From Martinezella rhizogenes (GTDB lineage Bacteria > Pseudomonadota > Alphaproteobacteria > Rhizobiales > Rhizobiaceae): a DNA stretch of 64,000 nt. Location of the stretch: positions 1 through 64,000 of the forward strand of contig JAAMEZ010000033.1 in assembly GCA_013322215.1 (NCBI GenBank). The letters run 5' to 3'. The translations under genes were made by a program, and so were the position numbers. The notes beneath the pieces were generated by a model. The model was not told the DNA's origin. It worked only from the letters and a program-made list of their open reading frames with translations, and searched no databases. Positions 24,564 to 32,842 of the stretch are shown one piece after another. Each line of letters starts with the position of its first letter. Positions within the stretch are counted from its first letter, which is position 1.

Positions 24564-24977
24564 TCAACGGGGCGCTTGGGTGGCGGAAAGCGCCAGCAGC
24601 GCAGCCATGGCGCGCTCCGCATCGGCAGCCGGAACGAAGATGTGATCATGATAATAGCCGGCGACAACATTGGCGCTTATGCCCTCATTTCCAAGGGTCG
24701 TTGCGAAGGCCGCAGTAAGCCCGACCGCCTCCAGGGACGAGTGAACTTCAAGCGTGATCATGCGCATGGCGGGAGTGGCCGGAAATCCCGCTTTGCGGGC
24801 CGCCTCCAGCGAAAGGATCAGCGTCACTCCCTCCTTTTCTCTGAACAGCCCGATCGGGTCCAAACGCAAATGATCAGCCAGTGCCGACGGCGACACACTG
24901 CAATAGACGAATTCGCCCTCGACGAGATTTGGTTTCATGCCGGACAGAAGCTGCTTGAGATCGATAACTCCAGGCAT
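24564..24977 (-). CDS. ACT-domain-containing protein
   Basis: A 137-aa soluble protein resembling small bacterial tandem-ACT proteins of the CASTOR-like group (COG3602). Features are an N-terminal LLSGMKPNLVEGEFVYCSV segment and a C-terminal ACT-like half with ITLEVHSSLEAVGLTAAFATTLGNEGISANVVAGYYHDHIFVP. These proteins are thought to bind small ligands, often amino acids, but no enzyme activity is visible. It lies upstream of the riboswitch on the same strand, with the riboswitch and its own leader between it and gbcAB, so it probably has a separate role. Confidence 0.8.
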   Translation of the reverse strand: MPGVIDLKQLLSGMKPNLVEGEFVYCSVSPSALADHLRLDPIGLFREKEGVTLILSLEAARKAGFPATPAMRMITLEVHSSLEAVGLTAAFATTLGNEGISANVVAGYYHDHIFVPAADAERAMAALLALSATQAPR

Positions 24978-25080
24978 GTTTGTCTGTCTCCCAAAAGGTG
25001 CGGCGTCTCAAAATGATTAAGCCCGGCTCAAGCTATTCCATCTACCATGCCGTCCAGAGACGTCTAAAGCGAGATCCGGC

Positions 25081-25698
25081 ATGGCCAAACTCAGGTATTT
25101 CGACGCTGGGAAGCCCGCCGAGCCCGAACCGGCGCCACCGGTATCGACAACGGGCTACAGCGAATTCCTGCGCACGGGCCGCATCAACCGCAACAGGCCA
25201 CACTGGCTTGCGGAAGAACGGGACTATATCAGCCATGAGCAGGTGGCGGTGCGCACGGCGCAGAAGCTTAGGGATGCCGGCGAGAAGACCCATGACCGGC
25301 TCAACAGCTTCCACAAGTCAATCCGTTTTCCCAAGCTCATCTTTCATCACACGCTGAAGGACACGCCGCATCTCGGCTATTGCCATGTCACGGCGGCGCG
25401 GACGCAGTTCGCGCATTATGAGGACGTGAACTGGGCTTTCTATATCGCCAATTTCTTTGCGCGGATCGGCCAGGAAGAAAACTTCTTCGAAGACATCAGC
25501 CTCAAATATTCGCGGATGTATTTCGCCGTCGCCATCCATCCGGACAAGGAAGCGGAAGACAAGAAGCTGACGATCAATCGCGATATCAGAGGCAACGGCG
25601 TACTGTTCCACACCCACGATCCGCAGATCGCCATCCGCAACGTTCTCCTGCTCGGCGCCCGCAACGAGCAGCTTCGCGACATCATTCGCCAGCTTTGA
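25081..25698 (+). CDS. Conserved hypothetical protein, Rhizobiaceae type
   Basis: A 205-aa soluble protein whose function I do not recognise; it may belong to a rhizobial DUF such as DUF6656. It has no signal peptide or membrane segment. Aromatic and histidine residues are abundant: FPKLIFHHTLKDTPHLGYCHVT near residues 80-100, HYEDVNWAFYIANFFARIG near 108-126, and FHTHDPQIAIRNVLLLGARNEQL near the end. The start ATG follows GAGATCCGGC, a weak ribosome binding site. It is flanked by the divergent ACT-domain gene and the threonylcarbamoyl-AMP synthase gene, 59 bases downstream. Confidence 0.75.
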   Translation: MAKLRYFDAGKPAEPEPAPPVSTTGYSEFLRTGRINRNRPHWLAEERDYISHEQVAVRTAQKLRDAGEKTHDRLNSFHKSIRFPKLIFHHTLKDTPHLGYCHVTAARTQFAHYEDVNWAFYIANFFARIGQEENFFEDISLKYSRMYFAVAIHPDKEAEDKKLTINRDIRGNGVLFHTHDPQIAIRNVLLLGARNEQLRDIIRQL

Positions 25699-25757
25699 CG
25701 ATTGATCCGAAAACTCGAAGAGCATAAGAAACGGCCTGAACTGCAAGCAGGCAGGCC

Positions 25758-26732
25758 ATGGCACGACACATAGACATTCTCGAACATCCGCAAACGGCAA
25801 TAGAGGTCGCGACGGCAACCCTTGCCGAAGGCCTGCCGATCGGGCTACCGACTGAGACGGTCTACGGCCTCGCCGCCGACGCCACCAATCCCGCCGCCAT
25901 TACCCGGATCTATGAGACCAAGGGGCGGCCGCGCTTCAATCCGCTGATCTGCCATATGAGCGATCTCGCCATGGCCGAGCGCTATGCGATCTTCGATCCG
26001 ATCTCCAGAAAGCTGGCGGAAGCTTTCTGGCCCGGCCCGTTGACGCTGGTGCTGCCGCTCAAGACCGATAGCGGCATCCATCCGCTGGCAACTGCCGGTC
26101 TCGACACGGTCGGCATCCGGGTGCCCAAGGGCTTTGCCGGCGATCTGATCCGCGCCTTCAACCGGCCGCTTGCAGCACCGAGCGCCAATACGTCAGGCAA
26201 AATCAGCGCCACCAACGCCGATCATGTCCATGATGATCTCGGTGAGCGCATCACACTCATACTCGATGCCGGGGCTTCGGTCGTCGGCGTTGAGTCGACC
26301 ATCGTCAAGGTCGACGATGGCGAGATGCGCCTTTTGCGGCCGGGCGGCCTGGCTGCAAGCGATATCGAGCGCGTGGCCGGCAAGAAGCTGAAGCGCAAGA
26401 AGAAGGCTTCCGCGGCCATCGAGGCGCCAGGCATGATGGCCTCGCATTACGCGCCGGGAGCGGCCGTGCGGCTTGACGCGACCGAGGTTTCCGAGAACGA
26501 GACGCTGATCCGCTTCGGAACACCCGACATTACCGGCATCGAAAAGGCCGTCGCCGTGCTCGATCTCAGCGCCGGCGGCGATCTCTCCGAAGCCGCCGCA
26601 AATCTTTTCGACTTCATGAAGCGCGCCGATGCCACCGGTGCTGCGACCATTGCCTTTTCGCATATTCCAGACGAGGGCCTCGGCGAGGCCATCAACGACC
26701 GGCTGCGCCGCGCGGCCGCGCCCAGAGAATAA
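25758..26732 (+). CDS. L-threonylcarbamoyladenylate synthase, Sua5 type
   Basis: Makes threonylcarbamoyl-AMP from threonine, bicarbonate and ATP, the first step of t6A37 modification of ANN-decoding tRNAs. The 324-aa length indicates the two-domain Sua5 form rather than the short TsaC. The YrdC domain covers residues 15-200, with GLPTETVYGLAADATN, KGRPRFNPLICH, FWPGPLTLVL and RPLAAPSANTSGKISAT. A basic linker KKLKRKKK near residue 212 leads to SPGMMASHYAPG-like residues (APGMMASHYAPGAA), the segment that closes the active site in Sua5, and a C-terminal Sua5 domain. It probably heads a short operon with the flavoprotein gene, 33 bases downstream. Confidence 0.94.
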   Translation: MARHIDILEHPQTAIEVATATLAEGLPIGLPTETVYGLAADATNPAAITRIYETKGRPRFNPLICHMSDLAMAERYAIFDPISRKLAEAFWPGPLTLVLPLKTDSGIHPLATAGLDTVGIRVPKGFAGDLIRAFNRPLAAPSANTSGKISATNADHVHDDLGERITLILDAGASVVGVESTIVKVDDGEMRLLRPGGLAASDIERVAGKKLKRKKKASAAIEAPGMMASHYAPGAAVRLDATEVSENETLIRFGTPDITGIEKAVAVLDLSAGGDLSEAAANLFDFMKRADATGAATIAFSHIPDEGLGEAINDRLRRAAAPRE

Positions 26733-26765
26733 ATCAGCCCGACACCATCAGGCAAAGGACACGCC

Positions 26766-28196
26766 ATGAGCAGCTCCGCCCCCTCCTCCGACCTTCTCGA
26801 TCGCTTCGCCGCCATCGTCGGCGAAAAACATGCCGTGCAGGACCCGGCCGAAATCGCGCCGCATCTCGTGGAAAATCGCGGCCTCTATCACGGTGCTTCG
26901 CCCATGCTGCTGAAGCCCGGCTCGGTGGAAGAGGTGTCCGCGATCCTGAAGCTCGCCAGCGAGACCGGTACGGCCATCGTTCCGCAGACCGGCAATACCG
27001 GACTTGTCGGCGGCCAGACGCCGCGCGAGGGCGGCTCCGATATCATCCTGTCGCTGGAGCGCATGAACCGCGTCCGCGATATCGATCCCGTCGGCAACAC
27101 CATGATCGTCGACGGCGGCTGCATTCTCGCCGATGTCCATAAGGCAGCGGCGGAGCATGGCCGCATGTTTCCGCTTTCGCTCGGCTCCGAAGGCTCCTGC
27201 CGCATCGCCGGCAATCTGTCCACCAATGCCGGCGGCACTGCCGTTCTTGCCTATGGCAATATGCGTCAGCTCTGCCTTGGCCTGGAAGTCGTGTTGCCCA
27301 CGGGCGAGATCTGGAATGGCCTGCGCCGCCTGAAGAAGGACAATACCGGCTACGATCTGCGCGATCTCTTCATCGGCGCGGAAGGCACGCTCGGCGTCAT
27401 CACCGGCGCAGTCTTAAAACTCTTTCCGCAACCGCTCGGCCATCAGGTCGCTTTTGCCGGCCTGCAATCGGTCGACGATGCGCTGACCCTGTTCAAGAAT
27501 GCCTCGAGCCTCTGCGGCCCGGCGCTGACCGGCTTCGAGCTGATGCCGCGCATCGGCGTCGAGTTCACGACACGGCATATTCCGGACGTGCGCGATCCGC
27601 TGGAGACGGCGCATCCCTGGTATGTGCTGATCGACATATCCACCTCCGATTCGGCTGAGACGGCCGAGCGGATGATGACGGCGCTGCTCGAACAAGGTTA
27701 TGGGGACGGCCTGATCCAGGATGCGACCATCGCCAGCTCGGAAGCCCAGCAGAAGGCCATCTGGCATATGCGCGAGAGCATGTCGGATGCGCAGAAGCCG
27801 GAAGGCGGCTCAATCAAGCACGATGTTTCCGTGCCGGTGGCGCAGATCCCGCAATTCATGGCCGAGGCCGAGAAGGCCGTCGTTGCCGCCATGCCGGGCG
27901 CGCGTGTCTGCGCCTTCGGCCATATGGGCGATGGGAATATCCACTACAACATCTCGCAGCCCGTCGGCGCCGACAAGGCAGAGTTCATCGGCCGCTGGCG
28001 CGAAATCAACAAGATCGTGCACGGACTGGTGCTGCAGCATGGCGGCTCGATCTCCGCCGAGCACGGCATCGGCCAGCTGAAGCGCGACGAGCTGGCGACG
28101 ATCCGCTCCGATATCGAGATGGACCTGATGCGCCGGATCAAGACGGCCTTCGATCCGGCAGGCATCATGAATCCGGGGAAGGTCCTCAAGGTCTGA
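26766..28196 (+). CDS. FAD-binding oxidoreductase, GlcD/D-2-hydroxyacid dehydrogenase type
   Basis: Member of the FAD-linked oxidase C family (VAO fold) that includes GlcD, D-lactate dehydrogenase and D-2-hydroxyglutarate dehydrogenase. FAD-binding features in the 476-aa protein are VPQTGNTGLVGGQTP near residues 76-90, LGSEGSCRIAGNLSTNAGG near 139-157, and GAEGTLGVITGAVLKLFPQP near 206-225. The C-terminal half ends with AFGHMGDGNIHYN near 380-392, whose histidines bind a metal in this family, and SAEHGIGQLKRDEL near 425. It stands alone without glcE and glcF, favouring a D-2-hydroxyglutarate or D-lactate dehydrogenase. The substrate is inferred. Confidence 0.88.
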   Translation: MSSSAPSSDLLDRFAAIVGEKHAVQDPAEIAPHLVENRGLYHGASPMLLKPGSVEEVSAILKLASETGTAIVPQTGNTGLVGGQTPREGGSDIILSLERMNRVRDIDPVGNTMIVDGGCILADVHKAAAEHGRMFPLSLGSEGSCRIAGNLSTNAGGTAVLAYGNMRQLCLGLEVVLPTGEIWNGLRRLKKDNTGYDLRDLFIGAEGTLGVITGAVLKLFPQPLGHQVAFAGLQSVDDALTLFKNASSLCGPALTGFELMPRIGVEFTTRHIPDVRDPLETAHPWYVLIDISTSDSAETAERMMTALLEQGYGDGLIQDATIASSEAQQKAIWHMRESMSDAQKPEGGSIKHDVSVPVAQIPQFMAEAEKAVVAAMPGARVCAFGHMGDGNIHYNISQPVGADKAEFIGRWREINKIVHGLVLQHGGSISAEHGIGQLKRDELATIRSDIEMDLMRRIKTAFDPAGIMNPGKVLKV

Positions 28197-28200
28197 GATA

Positions 28201-28938
28201 TCAGACGGTCACGACCACCCGCTCCGAGGCGAAGCAGCCGATCTGGCACGAGATGACCGTGCCACCGGCATCGATATCTTCGCCGACATAGGCAAGGACG
28301 GGCGTGAGGCGCGATTGCTGCAGAAGTCGTGCCTCGACTTCCGTGGGCATGCGCGCCGTGATGTCAGTCGAACGGCGCCAATAGTCCGTCACGCCGTAGT
28401 CCTTCAGCACCGCCGTGAACGAGCCCATTGCGGCAAACTTCTCCGCCAAGCCGGGAAAGCGCTTTGCCGAGCAGCTGCGCATGACGACCGAGACGGGAAG
28501 CGCGTCGGCATAGGCAACTACGCACATATCCAGCACCATTTCGCCCGGCTGCAAATTCAGCCTTGCAGCGATATCGGCGGTTGCCGGGACTTCCCTTGCC
28601 GAGGCAACCTTGCGCGTGAGGTTAGCGTCCGTCGCAGTCAGATCCTTGCTGAACCGCACCTTGTCGCCCAACTGGAAACGAACGGGCATGTCGGCGCGGA
28701 CATAGGCACCGCTGCCCCGCGCGACACGCAGCAGTCCCTCCCCCTCCAGTTCGGCGATCGCCCGCCGCATCGTCACCCTGGAGACGCCGAATTGTTCGGA
28801 CAAGGCGCGTTCGCTTGGCAGGCGGCTACCCGGAGCATGCCGACCCTCATCGATGGCATTTCGCAGTTGCGCGGCAACGGTCGCCCAGCCTCCCGCAGTT
28901 TTTACGCCTTCATCCTGTCGATTATTTTCTACCATCAC
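28201..28938 (-). CDS. GntR family transcriptional regulator, HutC/PhnF subfamily
   Basis: A 245-aa repressor-type regulator. The N-terminal winged helix-turn-helix (residues 18-85) has GSRLPSERALSEQFGVSRVTMRRAIAELEGEGLL. The C-terminal UTRA effector domain runs from about 90 to 240, with TADIAARLNLQPGEMVLDM and the SFTAVLKDYGVTDYWR segment seen in PhnF-like proteins. The gene is divergent from the MOSC gene, with a perfect 20-bp palindrome between them just upstream of its own start, so it probably represses itself and the MOSC gene. The effector is unknown; no phosphonate genes are nearby. Confidence 0.9.
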   Translation of the reverse strand: MMVENNRQDEGVKTAGGWATVAAQLRNAIDEGRHAPGSRLPSERALSEQFGVSRVTMRRAIAELEGEGLLRVARGSGAYVRADMPVRFQLGDKVRFSKDLTATDANLTRKVASAREVPATADIAARLNLQPGEMVLDMCVVAYADALPVSVVMRSCSAKRFPGLAEKFAAMGSFTAVLKDYGVTDYWRRSTDITARMPTEVEARLLQQSRLTPVLAYVGEDIDAGGTVISCQIGCFASERVVVTV

Positions 28939-28953
28939 AAATCTGTCGCCTTG

Positions 28954-28973
28954 AAATTGGTATATACCAATTT
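28954..28973. promoter_or_regulatory. GntR/HutC-type operator palindrome
   Basis: AAATTGGTATATACCAATTT is a perfect 20-bp palindrome in the divergent gap between the GntR gene and the MOSC gene. The GGTATATACC core has the form of HutC and PhnF subfamily operators. It lies 15 bases from the regulator start and about 35 bases from the MOSC start, well placed to repress both genes. Confidence 0.75.
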
Positions 28974-29007
28974 ATAAAGATCTCGATCGTTTATGGAAGG
29001 GTTCGGC

Positions 29008-29559
29008 ATGGGCGACAAGCGCATATATGTGACGGCGGTCAGTAGCAGCGGCGTGCACGGGTTCAGCAAGCAGACCAAGGATCATATTCAGCTGCTGACC
29101 GGGCTCGGTGTGGAGGGCGATGCGCATATGGGGGTAACGGTGAAGCACCGGTCCCGTGTCGCGGTCGATCCGACACAGCCCAATCTACGCCAGGTGCATA
29201 TCATCCATGAAGAGCTGTTCGAGGAGCTGACCGAAAAGGGATTTTCCGTCGCGCCTGGTGATATGGGCGAAAATATCGCGACCAGAGGGATCGACCTGCT
29301 TTCCCTGCCTCAAGGCACGCGCCTGCATATCGGCGCGGATGCGATCGTCGAGGTGACGGGCTTGCGCAATCCCTGCAGGCAGATTGACAATTTCCAGAAG
29401 GGCCTGCTGCATGCCGTGCTCGACAAGGATGCCGATGGCGGCCTGATTCGCAAGGCGGGCATCATGGGCATTGTCTCGCAGGGCGGCCGTGTGCAGCGCG
29501 ATGACACCATCCATGTCGAGCTGCCGCCACTGCCGCACATCAAGCTCGAGCGTGTCTGA
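29008..29559 (+). CDS. MOSC domain-containing protein
   Basis: Stand-alone MOSC protein of about 183 aa, related to the C-terminal domain of molybdenum cofactor sulfurase. MOSC domains bind Mo cofactor and carry sulfur on a conserved cysteine, visible here in VTGLRNPCRQID near residue 125. Other family features are LLTGLGVEGDAH at the start, GDMGENIATRG and GIMGIVSQGGRV. The ATG with GAAGGG six bases upstream is chosen; another ATG lies five codons earlier. It is probably controlled by the divergent GntR regulator. It might process or detoxify a small molecule, but no substrate can be named. Confidence 0.88.
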   Translation: MGDKRIYVTAVSSSGVHGFSKQTKDHIQLLTGLGVEGDAHMGVTVKHRSRVAVDPTQPNLRQVHIIHEELFEELTEKGFSVAPGDMGENIATRGIDLLSLPQGTRLHIGADAIVEVTGLRNPCRQIDNFQKGLLHAVLDKDADGGLIRKAGIMGIVSQGGRVQRDDTIHVELPPLPHIKLERV

Positions 29560-29560
29560 C

Positions 29561-29594
29561 AAAAAAGAAGCGGCCTTCCATTGGAAAGCCGCTT
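29561..29594. terminator. Bidirectional terminator between MOSC and ftsK genes
   Basis: AAGCGGCCTTCCA and TTGGAAAGCCGCTT form a long, nearly perfect stem. On the minus strand it is followed by TCTTTTTTG, a good intrinsic terminator for ftsK. On the plus strand it lies directly after the MOSC stop codon and is followed by a weaker T-rich tract. Confidence 0.8.
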
Positions 29595-29637
29595 TCTATC
29601 TTGTCACGATGTCGTTCCGATCTGGCTGCCGATCAGA

Positions 29638-32622
29638 TCAATCGAAATCTTCCTGGCTGGAGTTGCCGCCGCCATTGCGGTTGCCGGTGATGATTTCGCG
29701 CTTGCCGACGTGGTTGGCCGGGCCGACCAGACCGTCCTTTTCCATGCGCTCGACGAGCGAGGCGGCGCGGTTGTAGCCAATGCCAAGGCGGCGCTGGATG
29801 TAGGAGGTCGAGCACTTCTTGTCGCGCATGACCACCTTGATCGCCTGTTCGTAGAGATCGTCGCCATCTTCCGAGGCAATGGCGCCCTTGTCGAACACGG
29901 CCGTATCTTCTTCCTCGTCTTCCTCTTCCTCGTCGGCAGTGACCGTGTCGAGATATTCCGGACGGCCCTGCAGCTTCAGATGAGCCACGACCTTTTCGAC
30001 CTCCTCGTCGGAGACGAAGGGGCCGTGAACGCGGGAGATGCGGCCGCCGCCGGCCATATGCAGCATGTCGCCCTGGCCGAGGAGCTGTTCGGCACCCTGT
30101 TCGCCAAGGATGGTGCGGCTGTCGATCTTCGACGTGACCTGGAAGGAGATGCGCGTCGGGAAGTTCGCCTTGATCGTGCCGGTGATGACGTCGACCGATG
30201 GACGCTGCGTTGCCATGATCAGGTGGATACCGGCGGCACGCGCCATCTGCGCCAGACGCTGGATCGCACCTTCGATCTCCTTGCCGGCGACCATCATCAA
30301 GTCGGCCATTTCGTCGACGATGACGACGATATAGGGCATCGGCGTCAGGTCCATTTCCTGCTGCTCTTCGATCGGAGCACCGGTGCCCTTGTCGAAGCCG
30401 GTCTGGACTATGACGTGGATCGTCTCGCCTTTTTCCTTGGCGGAGGCAACGCGGCTATTGTAGCCGTCGATATTGCGCACGCCGAGGCGCGACATCTTCT
30501 TGTAGCGATCCTCCATTTCGCGAACCGCCCACTTCAGCGCCATCACGGCCTTCTTCGGGTCGGTAACGACGGGGGTCAGAAGATGCGGAATGCCGTCATA
30601 GACGGAGAGTTCGAGCATCTTCGGATCGACCATGATCAGGCGGCACTGTTCCGGCGTCATCCGGTAGAGCAGCGACAGGATCATCGTGTTGATGGCGACG
30701 GACTTGCCCGAACCGGTGGTGCCGGCAACGAGCAGATGCGGCATCTTCGCAAGCTCGGCGATGACGGGCTCGCCGCCGATGGTCTTGCCGAGGCCGAGCG
30801 CCAGCTTATAGCCGCTCTTCTCGAAATCGGGCGAATCGATCATCTCGCGGAAGTAAACGGTCTCGCGGTTGACGTTCGGCAGTTCGATACCGATGACGTT
30901 GCGGCCGGGCACGACGGCAACACGAGCCGAGAGCGCCGACATCGAGCGAGCGATATCGTCCGCAAGGTTGATGACGCGCGAGGATTTGACACCGGGCGCC
31001 GGCTCGAATTCATAAAGCGTGACGACCGGGCCGGGACGAACATGGATGATCTCGCCCTTGACGCCGAAGTCCTCGAGCACGCTTTCCAGCAGGCCGGCAT
31101 TCTGCTCCAGCGTTTCCTGGGTCATGATGACGCCGGAACGGATGGCGGGCTCCTGCAGCAGTTCGCGCGGCGGCAGTTCGTATTCGCCATCGACGCTGGG
31201 AGCGATCGGGCGCCACTCGGGCGGTGTCAGGGACGCAGGACGGCGCGGCGAGATCCGCGACGGCGGCGCGTCGATGAGGCGCTGCGCTGCAGCTTCGACG
31301 GCCGGAATGGTCGATGCAGCCTTGGCAACCGGTTCGGCAGGCGCAGGCGCTGCAACCTTCTTCGGCATTGGTGCCAAGACCATGACGGGAGCCGGACGAG
31401 TTTCGACAGCAGGAGCAGCTTCAGCGCCGTAAACTGCCGTGACGAAAGCGGGCGGTACGAATGTTTCGGCCGGCTCTGCCACGGTCGGCTGCTCGGCAGT
31501 GGCAGCTTCAACAGCGGCGGGCGTCGTCTCGATGACGGGAGCCAGAATGGCCGCCTCCAGTGCAGCAAGCTCGTCCATGGCCGGCGTGCTGAGATCTGCC
31601 GCCGGCTGGCTGGAGACAGTTTCGACTGGCGTTGCAATTTCGACCGCCGGAGATAGCGCGACGACGGGCAGCACCTCGACAGCAGCAGCCGGACGGCGGC
31701 ACTCGACGACACGGAACTTCGCAATAATCGATTCGGCATCGACTTCCGGCCTCTGCGGCGTCGCCAGCTGCTTCGGCTCACCCTTGAGGGCAGAGACGAA
31801 TTCGCCGTCGAACGGCATCGCATCCCAGAAGGCGAAATCGGAAAGATGGACAAGACGCGACTCGACCACAGGCGCGGCTAGGGACTCGGGAACATTTGAC
31901 TGAACAGGGGAAGCATCCAGCGCGATCGCGGGAGCCTTCGAAAATGCGGTAGCGATAACGGTCATCTCCAATGCGTCCGGCTCGGTCGCCGGGGAATTCT
32001 GAATCACTGTCGGAATGTAGCTTTGCACCACCAGCGGCATGTCTTCGAGCGGCGGCAGATGGAACTCGTCCTGCCGCACGGACGGGACGACAATAGTTGC
32101 AGCCGGTGCCGCAGGTGTTTCGACCGCAACAGGCGGCTCCATCACCCGCATCGCGGCGTGCGCGGCGGCAGGTGGTCGAATCTCGGCCTTCGGCTCGACG
32201 GGCGGGCGGCGGCTGATGATTTCGTTTTCGCGCGTGCGGGTAAACCGTACGTTCGGCCCCATCAGGAAGGCATTCTGCCAGCCGGGCGATGCGAGATCTT
32301 CCGCGGAGATTCCCTGCGGCAGAACAGGCATTTCCTGCTCGCTCGTAACGGCGGACGACTGCAGCGCCTCCACGACCGGCGGCGGTGCGGCGGCGGTGCG
32401 CTTCCTCACCTCTTCGGCAAGGCGCTTTTCGTCGGCGTGGCGCTGCTCTTCAGCCTTACGCTTGGCTTCGCGGGCATTGCGAATCTTCTCTTCCAGGAAT
32501 GCGCGGCGAGCGGCAATCTGCTCGGCACGACGTGCCTCTTCGGCTGCCTGCTCCGGGTCGAGATCGCCCTCCGGCTGGACGCCTTGAGACGCATTGGAAA
32601 GTGTCGTTCGGGAAAGACGCAT
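29638..32622 (-). CDS. ftsK: FtsK/SpoIIIE DNA translocase without N-terminal membrane domain
   Basis: DNA pump that moves chromosome ends during division and activates Xer recombination at dif. The 994-aa protein has a charged coiled-coil-like start (about residues 22-75, Glu/Ala/Arg-rich), an Ala/Pro/Val/Glu-rich linker to about 470, the alpha-beta motor with Walker A LLVAGTTGSGKSVA near residue 630 and Walker B IVVIVDEMADLMM, and a C-terminal gamma winged helix from about 925 (DLYEQAIKVVMRDKKCSTSYIQ...) that reads KOPS. No transmembrane helices are predicted by eye anywhere, whereas classical FtsK has four. Rhizobia commonly carry a second FtsK with a membrane domain, so this may be a soluble paralogue. 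Confidence 0.93.
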   Translation of the reverse strand: MRLSRTTLSNASQGVQPEGDLDPEQAAEEARRAEQIAARRAFLEEKIRNAREAKRKAEEQRHADEKRLAEEVRKRTAAAPPPVVEALQSSAVTSEQEMPVLPQGISAEDLASPGWQNAFLMGPNVRFTRTRENEIISRRPPVEPKAEIRPPAAAHAAMRVMEPPVAVETPAAPAATIVVPSVRQDEFHLPPLEDMPLVVQSYIPTVIQNSPATEPDALEMTVIATAFSKAPAIALDASPVQSNVPESLAAPVVESRLVHLSDFAFWDAMPFDGEFVSALKGEPKQLATPQRPEVDAESIIAKFRVVECRRPAAAVEVLPVVALSPAVEIATPVETVSSQPAADLSTPAMDELAALEAAILAPVIETTPAAVEAATAEQPTVAEPAETFVPPAFVTAVYGAEAAPAVETRPAPVMVLAPMPKKVAAPAPAEPVAKAASTIPAVEAAAQRLIDAPPSRISPRRPASLTPPEWRPIAPSVDGEYELPPRELLQEPAIRSGVIMTQETLEQNAGLLESVLEDFGVKGEIIHVRPGPVVTLYEFEPAPGVKSSRVINLADDIARSMSALSARVAVVPGRNVIGIELPNVNRETVYFREMIDSPDFEKSGYKLALGLGKTIGGEPVIAELAKMPHLLVAGTTGSGKSVAINTMILSLLYRMTPEQCRLIMVDPKMLELSVYDGIPHLLTPVVTDPKKAVMALKWAVREMEDRYKKMSRLGVRNIDGYNSRVASAKEKGETIHVIVQTGFDKGTGAPIEEQQEMDLTPMPYIVVIVDEMADLMMVAGKEIEGAIQRLAQMARAAGIHLIMATQRPSVDVITGTIKANFPTRISFQVTSKIDSRTILGEQGAEQLLGQGDMLHMAGGGRISRVHGPFVSDEEVEKVVAHLKLQGRPEYLDTVTADEEEEDEEEDTAVFDKGAIASEDGDDLYEQAIKVVMRDKKCSTSYIQRRLGIGYNRAASLVERMEKDGLVGPANHVGKREIITGNRNGGGNSSQEDFD

Positions 32623-32842
32623 GAGACCTGCAACCCAGTCATTGATATTGCCGTTGGCTTCTCAAATCGAATAGGGCAAGGATGGTTAATAAGTTCCTTC
32701 CTGCCGTTGTGGAAAGCAGCCATCCCACACCTGAAAAACACGTCCGAATATGTTCGGAAACCCTGCAGAAACAGGTGCATGGCAAGCCCCTGCCGCACGA
32801 GAACGCGGCAGGGAGACAGGGTTAAATTTTTTGCGGAACTTC

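Noticed and set aside
29581..31656. Long open frame (691 codons) on the plus strand opposite ftsK
   Set aside because: It is the antisense shadow of the Ala/Glu-rich and GC-rich ftsK coding sequence; no family similarity and no ribosome binding site.
32788..32813. CCCTGCCGC/GCGGCAGGG hairpin after the DUF1217 gene
   Set aside because: Perfect 9-bp stem, but the T-tract lies on the wrong side for the minus-strand gene, so termination is uncertain.
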